NCBI GenBank assembly: GCA_004172865.1
Contig: SEBV01000006.1
Span: 62,001 to 126,000 of the forward strand
Origin: Gammaproteobacteria bacterium
Lineage (GTDB): Bacteria > Pseudomonadota > Gammaproteobacteria > Pseudomonadales > Cellvibrionaceae
Length of the DNA stretch: 64,000 bases
Direction: 5' to 3'
The notes beneath the pieces were generated by a model. That model did no database searches and had not been told where the DNA came from. It saw nothing but the letters and a program-made list of their open reading frames with translations. Shown here in pieces: positions 36,339 through 45,308 of this stretch (the first letter of the stretch is position 1; each line of letters begins with the position of its first letter). A program made the position numbers and the translations under genes.

Positions 36339-37955
36339 CTAATGCGGCGCGCGAAAATCTTTGGGACGGAAACCGGCAACACCAAGCCCGATAATATAAA
36401 CCAAACCGCCGCCCACACAGAGCACGCCGAGATAGAAGATACGCTCCAAAACGCCCCACACCGCCCAATCGCTCAAGTAGTAGGTTCCGAGTAAAAGCAC
36501 AGACACCATCAGGGCATTGGCGAAACCATAGCGTAGCCAGGTTTTCCCCCAACCGGGCGCGGGAATATAGACCTCACGCTTGCGTAGTCCGCGATACAAC
36601 AAAATAACGTTCACATAAGCCGCCAGCGCCGTGGATAGCGCTAAACCCACGTGCCCCATCTGCCAATAAATATTCAGTGGAGCAACGATCAGTACCTTAA
36701 GCGCAATCCCCGCACCTATGGCAATCATGCCGACTTTGACTGGCGTTTTGATGTCCTGACGGGCGAAATAACCGGGTGCCAAAACCTTAATCAGCATAAA
36801 CGCCAGCAATCCCAGCGCGTAGGTTTGCAGACTGTAGGAGGACATAAGCGCATCCTCAGGCTTAAATTGGCCGTGTTGGAACAAGGTAAAAATCACTGGC
36901 TTCGCGAGAATAACCAAGGCCAGCGTTGCAGGCAGCGCGATCAACATAATGAAGCGCACCGCCCAGTCCAGCGTTTTGCTGAATGCCTCGGTCGAGTCGG
37001 TCGCATGCAGACGCGACAGGTTAGGCATGATCACTGTACTGATAGCGACTGCAAAAATCCCCAACGGCAACTCCACCAAACGGTCGGAATAATAAAGCCA
37101 GGTAATGCTACCTTCGGGCAGCCATGAGGCGGCGATGGAATCAAATAAGGTATTAATTTGGGCGATGGACACCCCAAAAATAGCCGGCGCCATAAGGGAT
37201 AAAATGCGGCGCACACCTGGATCTTTCCAATCCAGTTTGGGCGATGGCAAAAGATGTAAACGTTTCAGATGCGGCGCCTGAAAAGCAATCGACAAAACAC
37301 CCGCCAAGAGCACGCTCCAGGCCAGCGCGAAAGTCACAGAACTCATGAAATGCGCGCTTATCAACATGGCAGTAATGGACACCACATTTAGCAATACGGG
37401 AGTAAAGGCTGAGACCGCGAAACGGTCGTAACTATTGAGGATCGCCCCCATAAATCCGCTTAGGGAAATCAGCATTAAATAGGGAAACATAATGCGAATA
37501 AGCGAGGTGCACTGGTCAAACTTGGCCGTGTCATCCATAAAGCCCGACGCAAAGACCGCGCCTAATACTGGCGCACCCACTATGCCCAGAACCGTAACTA
37601 CTATCAACACCGAGCCCAAACAACCAGCCACACGATCGATCAAACTTTTCAGTGCTTCTTGCGAACCTTTGGCGCGATATTCGGACAACACCGGGATAAA
37701 CGCCTGCGAAAATGCACCTTCAGAAAATAATCGACGGAAGAAATTGGGAATACGAAAAGCAAGGTTGAAAGCATCAGCGTCACTACCCGCGCCCAACAAA
37801 TAGGCTTGTAATTGATCGCGCACCAAACCTGTAACACGCGACATCATCGTCATACCGCCCGTAATAGCACTTGAACGCAGCAGGCTGCGCTTTGGCTCGG
37901 GGGCTTGCTGAGGAGCTTGCGAAGTAGGAACTTGCGGTGACGCAGAATCAGACAC
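36339..37955 (-). CDS. murJ: Lipid II flippase MurJ
   Basis: MurJ flips lipid II across the inner membrane for peptidoglycan synthesis. The 538-residue protein has about 14 membrane segments. Family blocks include SRVTGLVRDQLQAYLLGAG, DAFNLAFRIPNFFRRLFSEG, AFSQAFIPVLSEY and PLGIFAVAISTVIMPNLSR. The start is GTG at 37955 with AAGGA six bases upstream, giving a ~25-residue proline/glutamine-rich N-terminal extension before RSSAITGGMTMMSR. It heads the murJ-ribF-mgtC-ileS-fkpB-ispH run. The divergent rpsT usual in Pseudomonas is not here. Confidence 0.94.
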   Translation of the reverse strand: MSDSASPQVPTSQAPQQAPEPKRSLLRSSAITGGMTMMSRVTGLVRDQLQAYLLGAGSDADAFNLAFRIPNFFRRLFSEGAFSQAFIPVLSEYRAKGSQEALKSLIDRVAGCLGSVLIVVTVLGIVGAPVLGAVFASGFMDDTAKFDQCTSLIRIMFPYLMLISLSGFMGAILNSYDRFAVSAFTPVLLNVVSITAMLISAHFMSSVTFALAWSVLLAGVLSIAFQAPHLKRLHLLPSPKLDWKDPGVRRILSLMAPAIFGVSIAQINTLFDSIAASWLPEGSITWLYYSDRLVELPLGIFAVAISTVIMPNLSRLHATDSTEAFSKTLDWAVRFIMLIALPATLALVILAKPVIFTLFQHGQFKPEDALMSSYSLQTYALGLLAFMLIKVLAPGYFARQDIKTPVKVGMIAIGAGIALKVLIVAPLNIYWQMGHVGLALSTALAAYVNVILLYRGLRKREVYIPAPGWGKTWLRYGFANALMVSVLLLGTYYLSDWAVWGVLERIFYLGVLCVGGGLVYIIGLGVAGFRPKDFRAPH

Positions 37956-38071
37956 AAAAAATCCTTGAACGTGGCAATTAAAGACGGCGCATTATCCACG
38001 GTCTGCCAAGGAAGATACAGTGTTTACGAAATCGAATAATTCCCACCTCCTTGCGGGCGCCGTAATAAAAA

Positions 38072-38704
38072 TCAGAAAGTGTATTCTACTCCAGTCGATA
38101 GCGTGCTTAGCGCGAAGTCCCCCGCGTTAGTGCGGCGCGCATCAACGCGCAGATTAAGCGAATCATTTAGCGCATATTTTGCGCCCACGCCATAGACCAA
38201 TCCTTGATCCGAAGCGTTGCTTTTCATCGGACTGATGCCGGTAACAGGGGAAAAACCACCGGATTGTGTTGCCTCATAATCCATTGCCATCACACCCAAA
38301 ACCCCGAAAATCGAAAAATGGGTGAAAAGCTTGTAACCAAAAACGCCTGAAACGGACGCGCCTTTGGCTGATACAGATTGCGTATCGTTCGGGCTCACTA
38401 TAAAAATCACATCACTTCGAAGCTTAAAACGATCTGTTGCTTTGCCAAAATCGGAATAGCCCAATTCTGCCGCGAACCAATTATTAAATTGAAAGCCCAG
38501 ATGCAGTCCGTAACAAGTATCCAACCCACCGAAATTCTGCCCGGCGATAAATAGAGAATCATTGCGCGGGCCATCACCTGAGAAATGCGTGCGTCCGACA
38601 TCTGCCCCAAAATAAAACTCACCGGTTTCAGCGGCGACTTGTTGCCCTGCACATAGGCATATCACCAAAGATGTGAGCACACTTAATTGCTTAATATTCC
38701 TCAT
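38072..38704 (-). CDS. Small outer-membrane beta-barrel protein (OmpA-like barrel)
   Basis: This 210-residue protein has a signal peptide ending QQVAAE and a predicted 8-strand barrel: GEFYFGADVGRTHFSG, GLHLGFQFNNWFAAELGYS, VSGVFGYKLFTHFSIFGVLG, and the last strand STLSTGVEYTF with a terminal Phe. There is no peptidoglycan-binding domain. Role unknown. It stands alone, separated from murJ by 116 bases and divergent from yebG. Confidence 0.75.
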   Translation of the reverse strand: MRNIKQLSVLTSLVICLCAGQQVAAETGEFYFGADVGRTHFSGDGPRNDSLFIAGQNFGGLDTCYGLHLGFQFNNWFAAELGYSDFGKATDRFKLRSDVIFIVSPNDTQSVSAKGASVSGVFGYKLFTHFSIFGVLGVMAMDYEATQSGGFSPVTGISPMKSNASDQGLVYGVGAKYALNDSLNLRVDARRTNAGDFALSTLSTGVEYTF

Positions 38705-38854
38705 AGGATTCTTCGCTACTGACCAAGGACACTTAAACGGAACCCAACATTTACATACTGGAATAGAGCTAGTGTAAGTAAGTCAAACCCTTGAAAAATA
38801 GGCGATATTTGCACGCAATTGTTAAAGACTGTAAGTCGTGATTACAAAAAATAG

Positions 38855-38895
38855 TTGACTCTTACAGCGCTTTAAAATACTGTACATAAAAACAG
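38855..38895 (+). promoter_or_regulatory. yebG promoter with LexA (SOS) box
   Basis: TTGACT (38855-38860), a 17-base spacer and TACTGT (38878-38883) make a promoter candidate. The LexA box CTGTACATAAAAACAG at 38880-38895 keeps CTGT-N8-ACAG and overlaps the -10, the usual layout for repression. Confidence 0.85.
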
Positions 38896-38915
38896 TAAAA
38901 CCAAGAGGAAATACC

Positions 38916-39206
38916 ATGACAGTAGTCGCCGTATGGCTTTGTGATCGGGATGGCAGCATGTTTGAAGACAAAAAACTCGCAGAAGAACACGACAAATATC
39001 TTGAACTGGCTGCAAATATTACCCAGCTAATTGAAGAAAATATTCCCGGTATTGATGAGCAACACAGTGAAGCGATTGGTTTATTGCTCGCTCAGCGTCG
39101 TGAGCTGTTAGCTAAAGCCTGTAAAGGCAAACCCGATGAATTGTTACAACCATTTACCTACGAAAAACCCGTAACCCTGAATGCCAGCGTTGCCGCTAAG
39201 GACTAG
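38916..39206 (+). CDS. yebG: YebG-family SOS-induced protein
   Basis: YebG is a small DNA-damage-inducible protein of unclear biochemical role. The 96-residue product starts MTVVAVWLCDRDGSMFEDKK and has the YebG pattern EEHDKYLELAANI and GLLLAQRRELLAKACKGKP. AAGAGGAAA precedes the ATG. A strong LexA box lies 20 bases upstream, supporting the name and SOS control. Downstream the same strand runs into a hairpin-rich stretch ending in a terminator. Confidence 0.9.
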   Translation: MTVVAVWLCDRDGSMFEDKKLAEEHDKYLELAANITQLIEENIPGIDEQHSEAIGLLLAQRRELLAKACKGKPDELLQPFTYEKPVTLNASVAAKD

Positions 39207-39224
39207 GACATAAGGCAGCAATGC

Positions 39225-39482
39225 GAGTTAGCGTTTGGTGCAAATCAAACGCCACCGATTTGCCCACAAGGCTTTATCTGCAAAGCCTATAAATCGGTGC
39301 GATCAGATTCATACCGAAACACCACGTCGACTTGAACCTGATTAGCTAAACCTGGATGGCTCTCCACAAGCCCTCCACTTTTCATGTGTTTGTAACTATG
39401 GCCATAGCTGCAAACACATGATCCCCTTTCACCACTGCACCTTCTTCTAATGGAAGCCTCAACGGGTGCGGTGGTTTTTATA
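39225..39482 (+). ncRNA. Candidate structured RNA or structured 3' UTR downstream of yebG
   Basis: The 317-base gap after yebG holds a series of perfect or near-perfect inverted repeats. GCGTTTG/CAAACGC pairs 39231-39237 with 39246-39252. CACCGATTT/AAATCGGTG pairs 39253-39261 with 39291-39299 and encloses AGGCTTT/AAAGCCT. ATCAGATTC/GAACCTGAT (one mismatch) pairs 39302-39310 with 39334-39342. GGATGGCT/AGCCCTCC (one mismatch) spans 39354-39376. CATGTGTTTG/CAAACACATG pairs 39383-39392 with 39411-39420. The last hairpin is a terminator with Ts on the + strand. No protein frame is convincing. I recognise no known RNA family. It may be an independent RNA or the tail of the yebG message. Confidence 0.5.
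39431..39480 (+). terminator. Terminator at the end of the structured region
   Basis: ACCACTGCACC (39431-39441) pairs with GGTGCGGTGGT (39465-39475) over 11 bp, with one G-T wobble, and is followed by TTTTTA. A short inner TTC/GAA pairing is possible. Confidence 0.75.
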
Positions 39483-39523
39483 TTCGAAAAATATTGCAAA
39501 AAGAATTTCATTTTTACGTGCGA

Positions 39524-40483
39524 TTATCCATCAGCCTCACACAAACTACACAGCGCACTATCCGCATCGGGATAAGCAAACTCAAAACCACTCGCTAATA
39601 AATTTACCTGTGCTACTCGTTGCCCCTCCAACAATAAATCTGCCTGCTCACCAAGCATTAAACGCATGGGCCACGCCGGCGTCGGGAAAAAGCAGGGCCG
39701 ATGTAAAATATTTGCAGCCACTTTGCTAAAATCAAATTGAGTCAGAGCTTCTGGCGCAGTGAAGTTGTAAGTCGTTATTAAATTCTCAGATGATTCGGCA
39801 GCAGTGTGAAACTTCCATAGATGAGCAATGCCGCGCAATAAATCTTCAATGTGAATCCACGATAACCATTGCTTTCCGCTGCCTAACTTTCCGCCTAAAA
39901 ATAGTTTAATCGGTAGCAGCAACATTGGTAGCGCTCCACCCTGCCCAAGGACCAAACCAAAACGCATGCATGCAACGCGAACGCCGTATTGACTGGCAGC
40001 CTGAGCAGCACGCTCCCAATCGTGACAGAGGCTCGCCATAAAAATAGATTGCGTATGACTGTCTTCAGTTAATTCAGTATCGTCACCAATCGCCTGAATA
40101 CCGTAATAACCTATAGCAGATGCCGATAATAATAATTTTGGTTTTTGTTCTGCTTTTGCAATCCAGTTCACCAGATTATTTGTCAATTCAATTCGGCTTT
40201 TTCGCAGAACTGCTTTTCGTGCATTAGTCCAGCGCCAACCTAAAATACGCGCGCCTGCTAAATTGATAATAATATCGATAGGATAATTAGCCGGAAGCTT
40301 ATCCATAGCTTCAACGCATTTTACTTTTCCATCAAAAAGCTGCGCCGCTTTTTTGGCGTTGCGAGTCAAAAGGGTTACACGCTGTCCGTCAGCCAATAAA
40401 TTCTCAACGAGCAATTTTCCAATAAATCCAGTCGCGCCTGTTACCAACACGTTTTCACTTTTATCACTAAAATGTATTGGCAT
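39524..40483 (-). CDS. TIGR01777-type NAD-dependent epimerase/dehydratase (YfcH-like)
   Basis: This 319-residue protein of the extended short-chain dehydrogenase group begins with the NAD-binding NVLVTGATGFIGKLLVENL. IIINLAGARILGWRW, SASAIGYYG and ACMRFGLVLGQGGALP are typical of the TIGR01777 subgroup. The C-terminal domain (PTPAWPMRLMLGEQADLLLEGQRV) is the usual DUF1731 ending. Substrate unknown. It starts 15 bases after a small membrane-protein gene, so the two form an operon. In other bacteria the family is often mislabelled as a cell-division inhibitor. Confidence 0.88.
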   Translation of the reverse strand: MPIHFSDKSENVLVTGATGFIGKLLVENLLADGQRVTLLTRNAKKAAQLFDGKVKCVEAMDKLPANYPIDIIINLAGARILGWRWTNARKAVLRKSRIELTNNLVNWIAKAEQKPKLLLSASAIGYYGIQAIGDDTELTEDSHTQSIFMASLCHDWERAAQAASQYGVRVACMRFGLVLGQGGALPMLLLPIKLFLGGKLGSGKQWLSWIHIEDLLRGIAHLWKFHTAAESSENLITTYNFTAPEALTQFDFSKVAANILHRPCFFPTPAWPMRLMLGEQADLLLEGQRVAQVNLLASGFEFAYPDADSALCSLCEADG

Positions 40484-40498
40484 CTTTCAGCTCCACGT

Positions 40499-40963
40499 TT
40501 ATTTATTTTCACTTTCCGCAATAGAATTTTTACGGTCAAGATTCCAAAGACTTATTAATGGCGGCAAGATTAGTAACAGCGCAATACTATCTAACCATAG
40601 ATGTGATTCAACACCGGCCTGGAGTGAAATCAAAATATCCTGCGGCGCCCAGACAAGAACTCCCGCGATCATCCATAACCAAACATGCTTGTTACGATAA
40701 AGATTGCCCACATAGATCATTGCTCCCATAAAAATACCAATATTTTGCAAGGTTGCACCAAATAAACTTAACCACCATGCTTGAAATCTACTTTCTGATT
40801 GGGATATTTCGGAGAAAAAACCTGACAAGACTTCGTGATTATAAGCATCAAAGTAATCCAGACTCGATCCCCACGCTAAAAGCACGCCAACTACAAAATG
40901 TAAAATTGCTATGCCGTAGAGCCACACAATTAAGTATTGTCTTTTGGTTTCAATATTTTTCAT
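40499..40963 (-). CDS. Small membrane protein, four predicted helices, unknown function
   Basis: The ~154-residue protein has four hydrophobic segments, including WLYGIAILHFVVGVLLAW, LFGATLQNIGIFMGAMIYV, HVWLWMIAGVLVWAPQDILI and LDSIALLLILPPLISLW, so it belongs to the inner membrane. I do not recognise the family for certain. The frame extends 22 codons upstream, but the ATG at 40963 has TGAGA before it and begins a normal cytoplasmic N-terminus. It is in an operon with the epimerase gene downstream and is divergent from the GDPD gene. Confidence 0.65.
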   Translation of the reverse strand: MKNIETKRQYLIVWLYGIAILHFVVGVLLAWGSSLDYFDAYNHEVLSGFFSEISQSESRFQAWWLSLFGATLQNIGIFMGAMIYVGNLYRNKHVWLWMIAGVLVWAPQDILISLQAGVESHLWLDSIALLLILPPLISLWNLDRKNSIAESENK

Positions 40964-41137
40964 TTTTAGTCTCAGCAAAAAAATAATTTTAATCTGATGC
41001 AAGTTAGTCATAAATCTTTCGCAAATCATTCATAAAACTAACAAAGTTTCATCACATTCGTGAGTTAGGTTTAATCATCCGATGATTCTTATCGGTATTT
41101 ATGTATCCCAATAATCTCGATAACAGGAGCATTGAAT

Positions 41138-42442
41138 ATGACAAAACGATCCATGCGTCAAATCACACTCATACTTTCTCTCGCTTTATTGCCAGGCTAT
41201 GCGTTAGCGGAGAAATCACACTACGAAGATAATCAGGATAGTTACGAAAAACACCGCGACAATTTTGATAGAGATGACCGCCGAGATCACAGTGACAATG
41301 AATCGCTCATACAACTTGGCCCACGTCCATTTTATTTAGTGGAAGATATGGATGAAAGTCCGTTAAAACAAAAGCTGCAATCATGTGCCAATGGTCCATT
41401 TAAGAAAACAACTTTTTCAATTGCACATCGCGGTGCGCCTTTGCAATTTCCAGAGCACACAAAAGAATCTTACCAAGCCGCCGCGAGAATGGGCGCGGGC
41501 GTGGTGGAATGCGATGTCACTTTCACCAAAGATAAACAATTAGTATGCCGTCATTCACAATGTGATTTACACACAACAACTAATATTCTCACGTCTAATC
41601 TCGCCAACAAATGCACCCAACCATTCACCCCCGCGAATCCAATTACAGGCGAACCCGCCAAAGCAAATTGCTGCACAACCGATATTACCTTAAATGAATT
41701 TAAAAGTTTGCAAGGCAAAATGGATGGTTACAATCCGCAAGCAACCACTGCCGCAGAATACGTTAAAGGTACACCGAATTGGCGCACTGATTTATATGCA
41801 GGCAAAGGCACATTGTTAAGCCATGCGGAAAGCATTCAACTCTTTAAAAAATTAGGCGTTAAATTTACACCTGAACTAAAAGAAGCGAGCGTTCCCATGC
41901 CCTACCGTGGAAACTACACTCAGCAAGATTACGCGCAACAACTTATCAACGAATACTATGCTGCAGGAATAAAACCTCGCGATGTTTTTCCGCAATCATT
42001 TAATCTCAATGACGTTTTATATTGGCGCAGTCATGAACCACTTTTTGCAGAACAAGCGGTGTACTTGGATGACGCCGACACACCTGCTGATCTTCCCTCT
42101 ACAGCGGAACTGAGAACTTATGCAGCCAAAGGTGTAAAAATAGTTGCGCCACCTATTTGGGCTTTAGTCGCATTGGATGCAAAAAATAAAATTGTTCCTT
42201 CGGAATACGCTCGCAATGTAAAAGCTGCTGGACTAAAAATTATCGCCTGGTCATTTGAGCGCGCTGGCCCACTTAAAGAAGGTGGTGGCTGGTATTATCA
42301 AACAATCAATTCTGCATTAAATAATGACGGTGATATGATGAATGTATTGGATGTTCTCGCTAAAGATGTTGGCGTTATTGGGATATTTTCTGACTGGCCT
42401 GCAAGCGTTTCTTATTACGCAAGCTGTATGAATTTTAAATAA
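41138..42442 (+). CDS. Periplasmic glycerophosphodiester phosphodiesterase
   Basis: GDPD enzymes release glycerol-3-phosphate from glycerophosphodiesters. The 434-residue protein has a signal peptide (about 1-25, ending ALAE). A charged Asp/His/Arg-rich stretch ([14 protein letters not shown]) follows. The GDPD barrel starts [19 protein letters not shown], with the catalytic His-Arg and Glu; [11 protein letters not shown] and CRHSQCDL supply the metal-binding acids and second His. Several cysteines (CRHSQC, KCTQ, ANCCTT) suggest disulfides in the periplasm. The start was set at the ATG at 41138, eight bases after CAGGAG. It resembles the longer GlpQ-like secreted forms. Confidence 0.87.
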   Translation: MTKRSMRQITLILSLALLPGYALAEKSHYEDNQDSYEKHRDNFDRDDRRDHSDNESLIQLGPRPFYLVEDMDESPLKQKLQSCANGPFKKTTFSIAHRGAPLQFPEHTKESYQAAARMGAGVVECDVTFTKDKQLVCRHSQCDLHTTTNILTSNLANKCTQPFTPANPITGEPAKANCCTTDITLNEFKSLQGKMDGYNPQATTAAEYVKGTPNWRTDLYAGKGTLLSHAESIQLFKKLGVKFTPELKEASVPMPYRGNYTQQDYAQQLINEYYAAGIKPRDVFPQSFNLNDVLYWRSHEPLFAEQAVYLDDADTPADLPSTAELRTYAAKGVKIVAPPIWALVALDAKNKIVPSEYARNVKAAGLKIIAWSFERAGPLKEGGGWYYQTINSALNNDGDMMNVLDVLAKDVGVIGIFSDWPASVSYYASCMNFK

Positions 42443-42451
42443 AAAAATATC

Positions 42452-42485
42452 GGCCACTATGCTTAATTAAATAAGCATAGTGGTC
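42452..42485 (+). terminator. Hairpin after the GDPD gene
   Basis: A 14-bp stem (GGCCACTATGCTTA with TAAGCATAGTGGTC, one G-T wobble) starts nine bases after the stop codon. The T tract that follows is weak (GACTTATTTT), so termination strength is uncertain. Confidence 0.65.
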
Positions 42486-42682
42486 GACTTATTTTCAAAT
42501 AAATTTCCTCTCACTTTCCTCTCTGCTACACCTCCGCGTTAACTCCGCAAAATCCAGATCTTTGCTTCTATCTTTACTAACAAAAATCGTGAACATAAAA
42601 CCACTGCCTTTAAATATTTAGCCAATTCGCCAATTAAAATATAGACTGGCGATTATCAAAATCCGCTATGGAAAAACTGATA

Positions 42683-43102
42683 ATGAGCATTCAATCAAAT
42701 AAAGAAGACGTTTGGCTGGTATATGACGGCGAGTGCCCGGTTTGTAAAACCTACTGCAAATATATCCGCATCCGCAAAGCCGTCGGTAATTTGCATTTAG
42801 TGGATGCACGCCTGCCAAGTCCTATCATGGATGAAATTACCCACGCCGGATTGGATATCGACCAAGGTATGGTGCTGAAGTTTAAGGATGCGATTTACTA
42901 CGGATCAGATGCAGTTCATATGCTGACCCTGCTCAGCACACCGTCCGGATTTTTTAATCGTGTTAATTATTATTTATTCAGCACCAAGCTCGGCGCCGCT
43001 ATTTTTTACCCGGTGGGAAAGGCATTTCGTAATCTATTATTAAAATTATTGGGAATTAACTATATTGAAAACTTGAAGCTAAACGGGCAGGAAAATAAGT
43101 AA
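42683..43102 (+). CDS. DCC-family (DUF393) thiol-disulfide-type protein
   Basis: The 139-residue protein carries the family motif VYDGECPVCKTYCKYI, where the D-x-x-x-x-C-x-x-C pattern gives the DCC name. LVDARLP, DQGMVLKFKDAIYYGSDAV and the C-terminal FYPVGKAFRNLLLKLLG follow. It is thioredoxin-like in the broad sense; no substrate is known. There is no signal peptide. An in-frame ATG five codons earlier (42668) is possible, but GGAAAA lies before the ATG chosen. No partner gene is close: 225 bases upstream and 167 downstream are empty. Confidence 0.82.
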   Translation: MSIQSNKEDVWLVYDGECPVCKTYCKYIRIRKAVGNLHLVDARLPSPIMDEITHAGLDIDQGMVLKFKDAIYYGSDAVHMLTLLSTPSGFFNRVNYYLFSTKLGAAIFYPVGKAFRNLLLKLLGINYIENLKLNGQENK

Positions 43103-43269
43103 ATTCTCATTCTGCAGTCCACATGGCTATAAATATCCATTCAGCGTAAGATATTCCGCAACTACTACACTTTAACGGCCTCGTCGCGACCCAATAACTC
43201 CAAGTTGCCTTCGCCAGACTGAGCCATTATTGTTCCTTTCTACCTTATCTATGCGCTTCCGGAGTTTTC

Positions 43270-45177
43270 GTGAATCCACCCGTTATTTCTCCCTCCAACC
43301 CTCTTGTTGAATCCGAGCGTTTCAGGCTCCTTGTCCAGAGTGTGAATGACTATGCCATTTATATGCTTTCACCGGAGGGGATTGTCAGTAGCTGGAATAG
43401 CGGCGCGCAGCGATTCAAGGGTTACACCGCGGATGAAATAATCGGCCAGCATTTTTCCAAATTTTATCGCGATGAAGACCGCGCACGCGGCTTGCCAAGC
43501 AACGCATTGAACACCGCGAGAACCAGCGGTAAGTTTGAAGATGAAGGTTGGCGGGTGCGCAAGGATGGATCATTTTTTTGGGCAAGCGTCATCATAGATC
43601 CGATCCAGGATGATGACGGCAATCTCATCGGCTTTGCAAAAATCACACGGGATATCACCGAACGAAAGCAGGCGGCAGAGTCGCTCCATGCCAGTGAGGA
43701 ACGTTTTCGCCTTTTAGTTCAGGGCGTAACGGACTACGCAATTTATATGCTGTCTCCTGCTGGCATAATCACCAACTGGAATGCGGGTGCGAAACGCATC
43801 AAAGGCTACGAAGAATCTGAAGTTATAGGAACGCATTTTTCGCGTTTCTATACCGAGGATGATCAACAAACGGGTTTGCCCGCAAAAGCCTTGGCAACAG
43901 CCACAGCTCTTGGTGTTTTCGAAAACGAAGGTTGGCGTGTACGAAAAGATGGCTCGAAATTTTGGGCACATGTTGTTATAGATTCCATTAAAAATGCGAA
44001 CGGAGAACTCATCGGTTTTGCAAAAGTAACGCGCGATGTAACCGAGCGCCGAAAAACCGCTGAAGAATTAAAGAAAGCACAGGCTGCGCTATTTCAGGCG
44101 CAAAAAATGGAATCGATTGGGTTACTCACTGGCGGCATTGCTCACGACTTTAATAATTTACTTAACATCGTCAGCAACAGCGTTGCACTTTTGCGCCCTT
44201 CGCTTGACGGTGCAAAAGAAATACGTTTATTGGAAGGAATCGAGAAAGCGACATCCCGAGGCTCACTATTAATTCAACAACTTCTCGCTTTTGCCAAACA
44301 GCAAACATTTACGCTTGAACGACGAAATGTTAATCGCATTGTTGAATCCTTTGAATCTGTATTGCGCCGTGCTAACAACAGTCTCATTCAATTTAATATT
44401 AAATTGGCAGATCATTTGCCGCCGGTGGAAATTGACGTAGCGCAACTTGAATCAGCAATGCTTAATCTTGTAATTAATGCGTGCGACGCAACACCATCCG
44501 GCGGGAAGATTTTATTGACCACTGAAGCAATACAATTATCTGAACATGAAATTGAAAAACTGCCTGCCGGAAATTACGTAAAAATTAGCGTGCTGGATAC
44601 CGGTCATGGAATTCCTCCAGAAATTATTAGCCGAATTGTAGAACCGTTTTTCACCACGAAACCGATTGGTAAAGGCACAGGTTTGGGGCTTAGCCAGGTA
44701 TATGGTTTTGCACAACAAGCAAATGGCACACTTCAAATTATATCGAGCAATGGGCAAACAACAATTTCTATCATACTTCCATCATTGAGCGAAGACGTTA
44801 TGGATTTACACCAAGAACCCGCATCAGAAATAGCGCTCATTGTTGATGATCAACCAGACGTACTTGAAATAGCTGCCGAAGTGTTTAAGACGCTGGGATA
44901 TGATGTTATCTGCGCAAACTCCGCACGAGAAGCACTCGAAATTATCGAAAGATCCAAAGGAATTGATGTGCTATTTAGCGATGTAATGATGCCCGGCATG
45001 AACGGTATCGAACTTGGCCACAAAGCAAAAACAATAATGCCAAATATCAAAGTTCTATTAGCATCTGGCTTCACCACACCTGTACTCAAAGAAAGATACT
45101 CAGGATTGGAATCATTTGATCTGGTAACAAAACCCTACAAGGTTTCTGAAATCGCGAAGAAGTTGCGTTCCGTTTAG
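43270..45177 (+). CDS. Hybrid sensor histidine kinase, PAS-PAS-HisKA-HATPase-REC
   Basis: This 635-residue soluble kinase has no membrane segment, so it senses an internal signal. Two PAS domains (about residues 15-133 and 142-260) are alike over their length; both contain DYAIYMLSP, then HFS.FY and EGWRVRKDGS. The phospho-His is in LTGGIAHDFNNLLN. The ATPase domain has NLVINACDATPSG, LDTGHGIPPE and GKGTGLGLSQVYGF. The C-terminal receiver has ALIVDDQPD and phospho-acceptor FSDVMMPGMNG, with KPYK at the end. The start codon is GTG (43270) after CCGGAGTTTTC. No separate response regulator is adjacent. Signal and target are unknown. Confidence 0.88.
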   Translation: MNPPVISPSNPLVESERFRLLVQSVNDYAIYMLSPEGIVSSWNSGAQRFKGYTADEIIGQHFSKFYRDEDRARGLPSNALNTARTSGKFEDEGWRVRKDGSFFWASVIIDPIQDDDGNLIGFAKITRDITERKQAAESLHASEERFRLLVQGVTDYAIYMLSPAGIITNWNAGAKRIKGYEESEVIGTHFSRFYTEDDQQTGLPAKALATATALGVFENEGWRVRKDGSKFWAHVVIDSIKNANGELIGFAKVTRDVTERRKTAEELKKAQAALFQAQKMESIGLLTGGIAHDFNNLLNIVSNSVALLRPSLDGAKEIRLLEGIEKATSRGSLLIQQLLAFAKQQTFTLERRNVNRIVESFESVLRRANNSLIQFNIKLADHLPPVEIDVAQLESAMLNLVINACDATPSGGKILLTTEAIQLSEHEIEKLPAGNYVKISVLDTGHGIPPEIISRIVEPFFTTKPIGKGTGLGLSQVYGFAQQANGTLQIISSNGQTTISIILPSLSEDVMDLHQEPASEIALIVDDQPDVLEIAAEVFKTLGYDVICANSAREALEIIERSKGIDVLFSDVMMPGMNGIELGHKAKTIMPNIKVLLASGFTTPVLKERYSGLESFDLVTKPYKVSEIAKKLRSV

Positions 45178-45210
45178 TTGCTAAAAAATCACGCGGGCCA
45201 CATCAAAACC

Positions 45211-45252
45211 GCAAATAAAAAACCACGCTATAAGCGTGGTTTTTTTATTTGC
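45211..45252. terminator. Bidirectional terminator between kinase and porin genes
   Basis: AAACCACGC / GCGTGGTTT with a five-base loop is flanked by long A and T runs, and the symmetry extends out to GCAAAT/ATTTGC. It lies between convergent genes. Confidence 0.92.
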
Positions 45253-45308
45253 GAGATAAAGTAGTTAAGTTTTTAAAGACAAAACAACTTTATCCGCATA
45301 ACGGTTTA

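Noticed and set aside
39253-39299. Resemblance to a GEMM (c-di-GMP) riboswitch because of GCAAAGCCT
   Set aside because: The rest of the conserved GEMM core and its order are absent.
39287-39511. 74-codon frame on the minus strand in the hairpin region
   Set aside because: No ribosome site, no family features, and it runs through the terminator hairpin.
41030-41137. Possible Pho box before the GDPD gene
   Set aside because: Only weak partial matches (TTTCATCAC) without the paired 7-4-7 layout.
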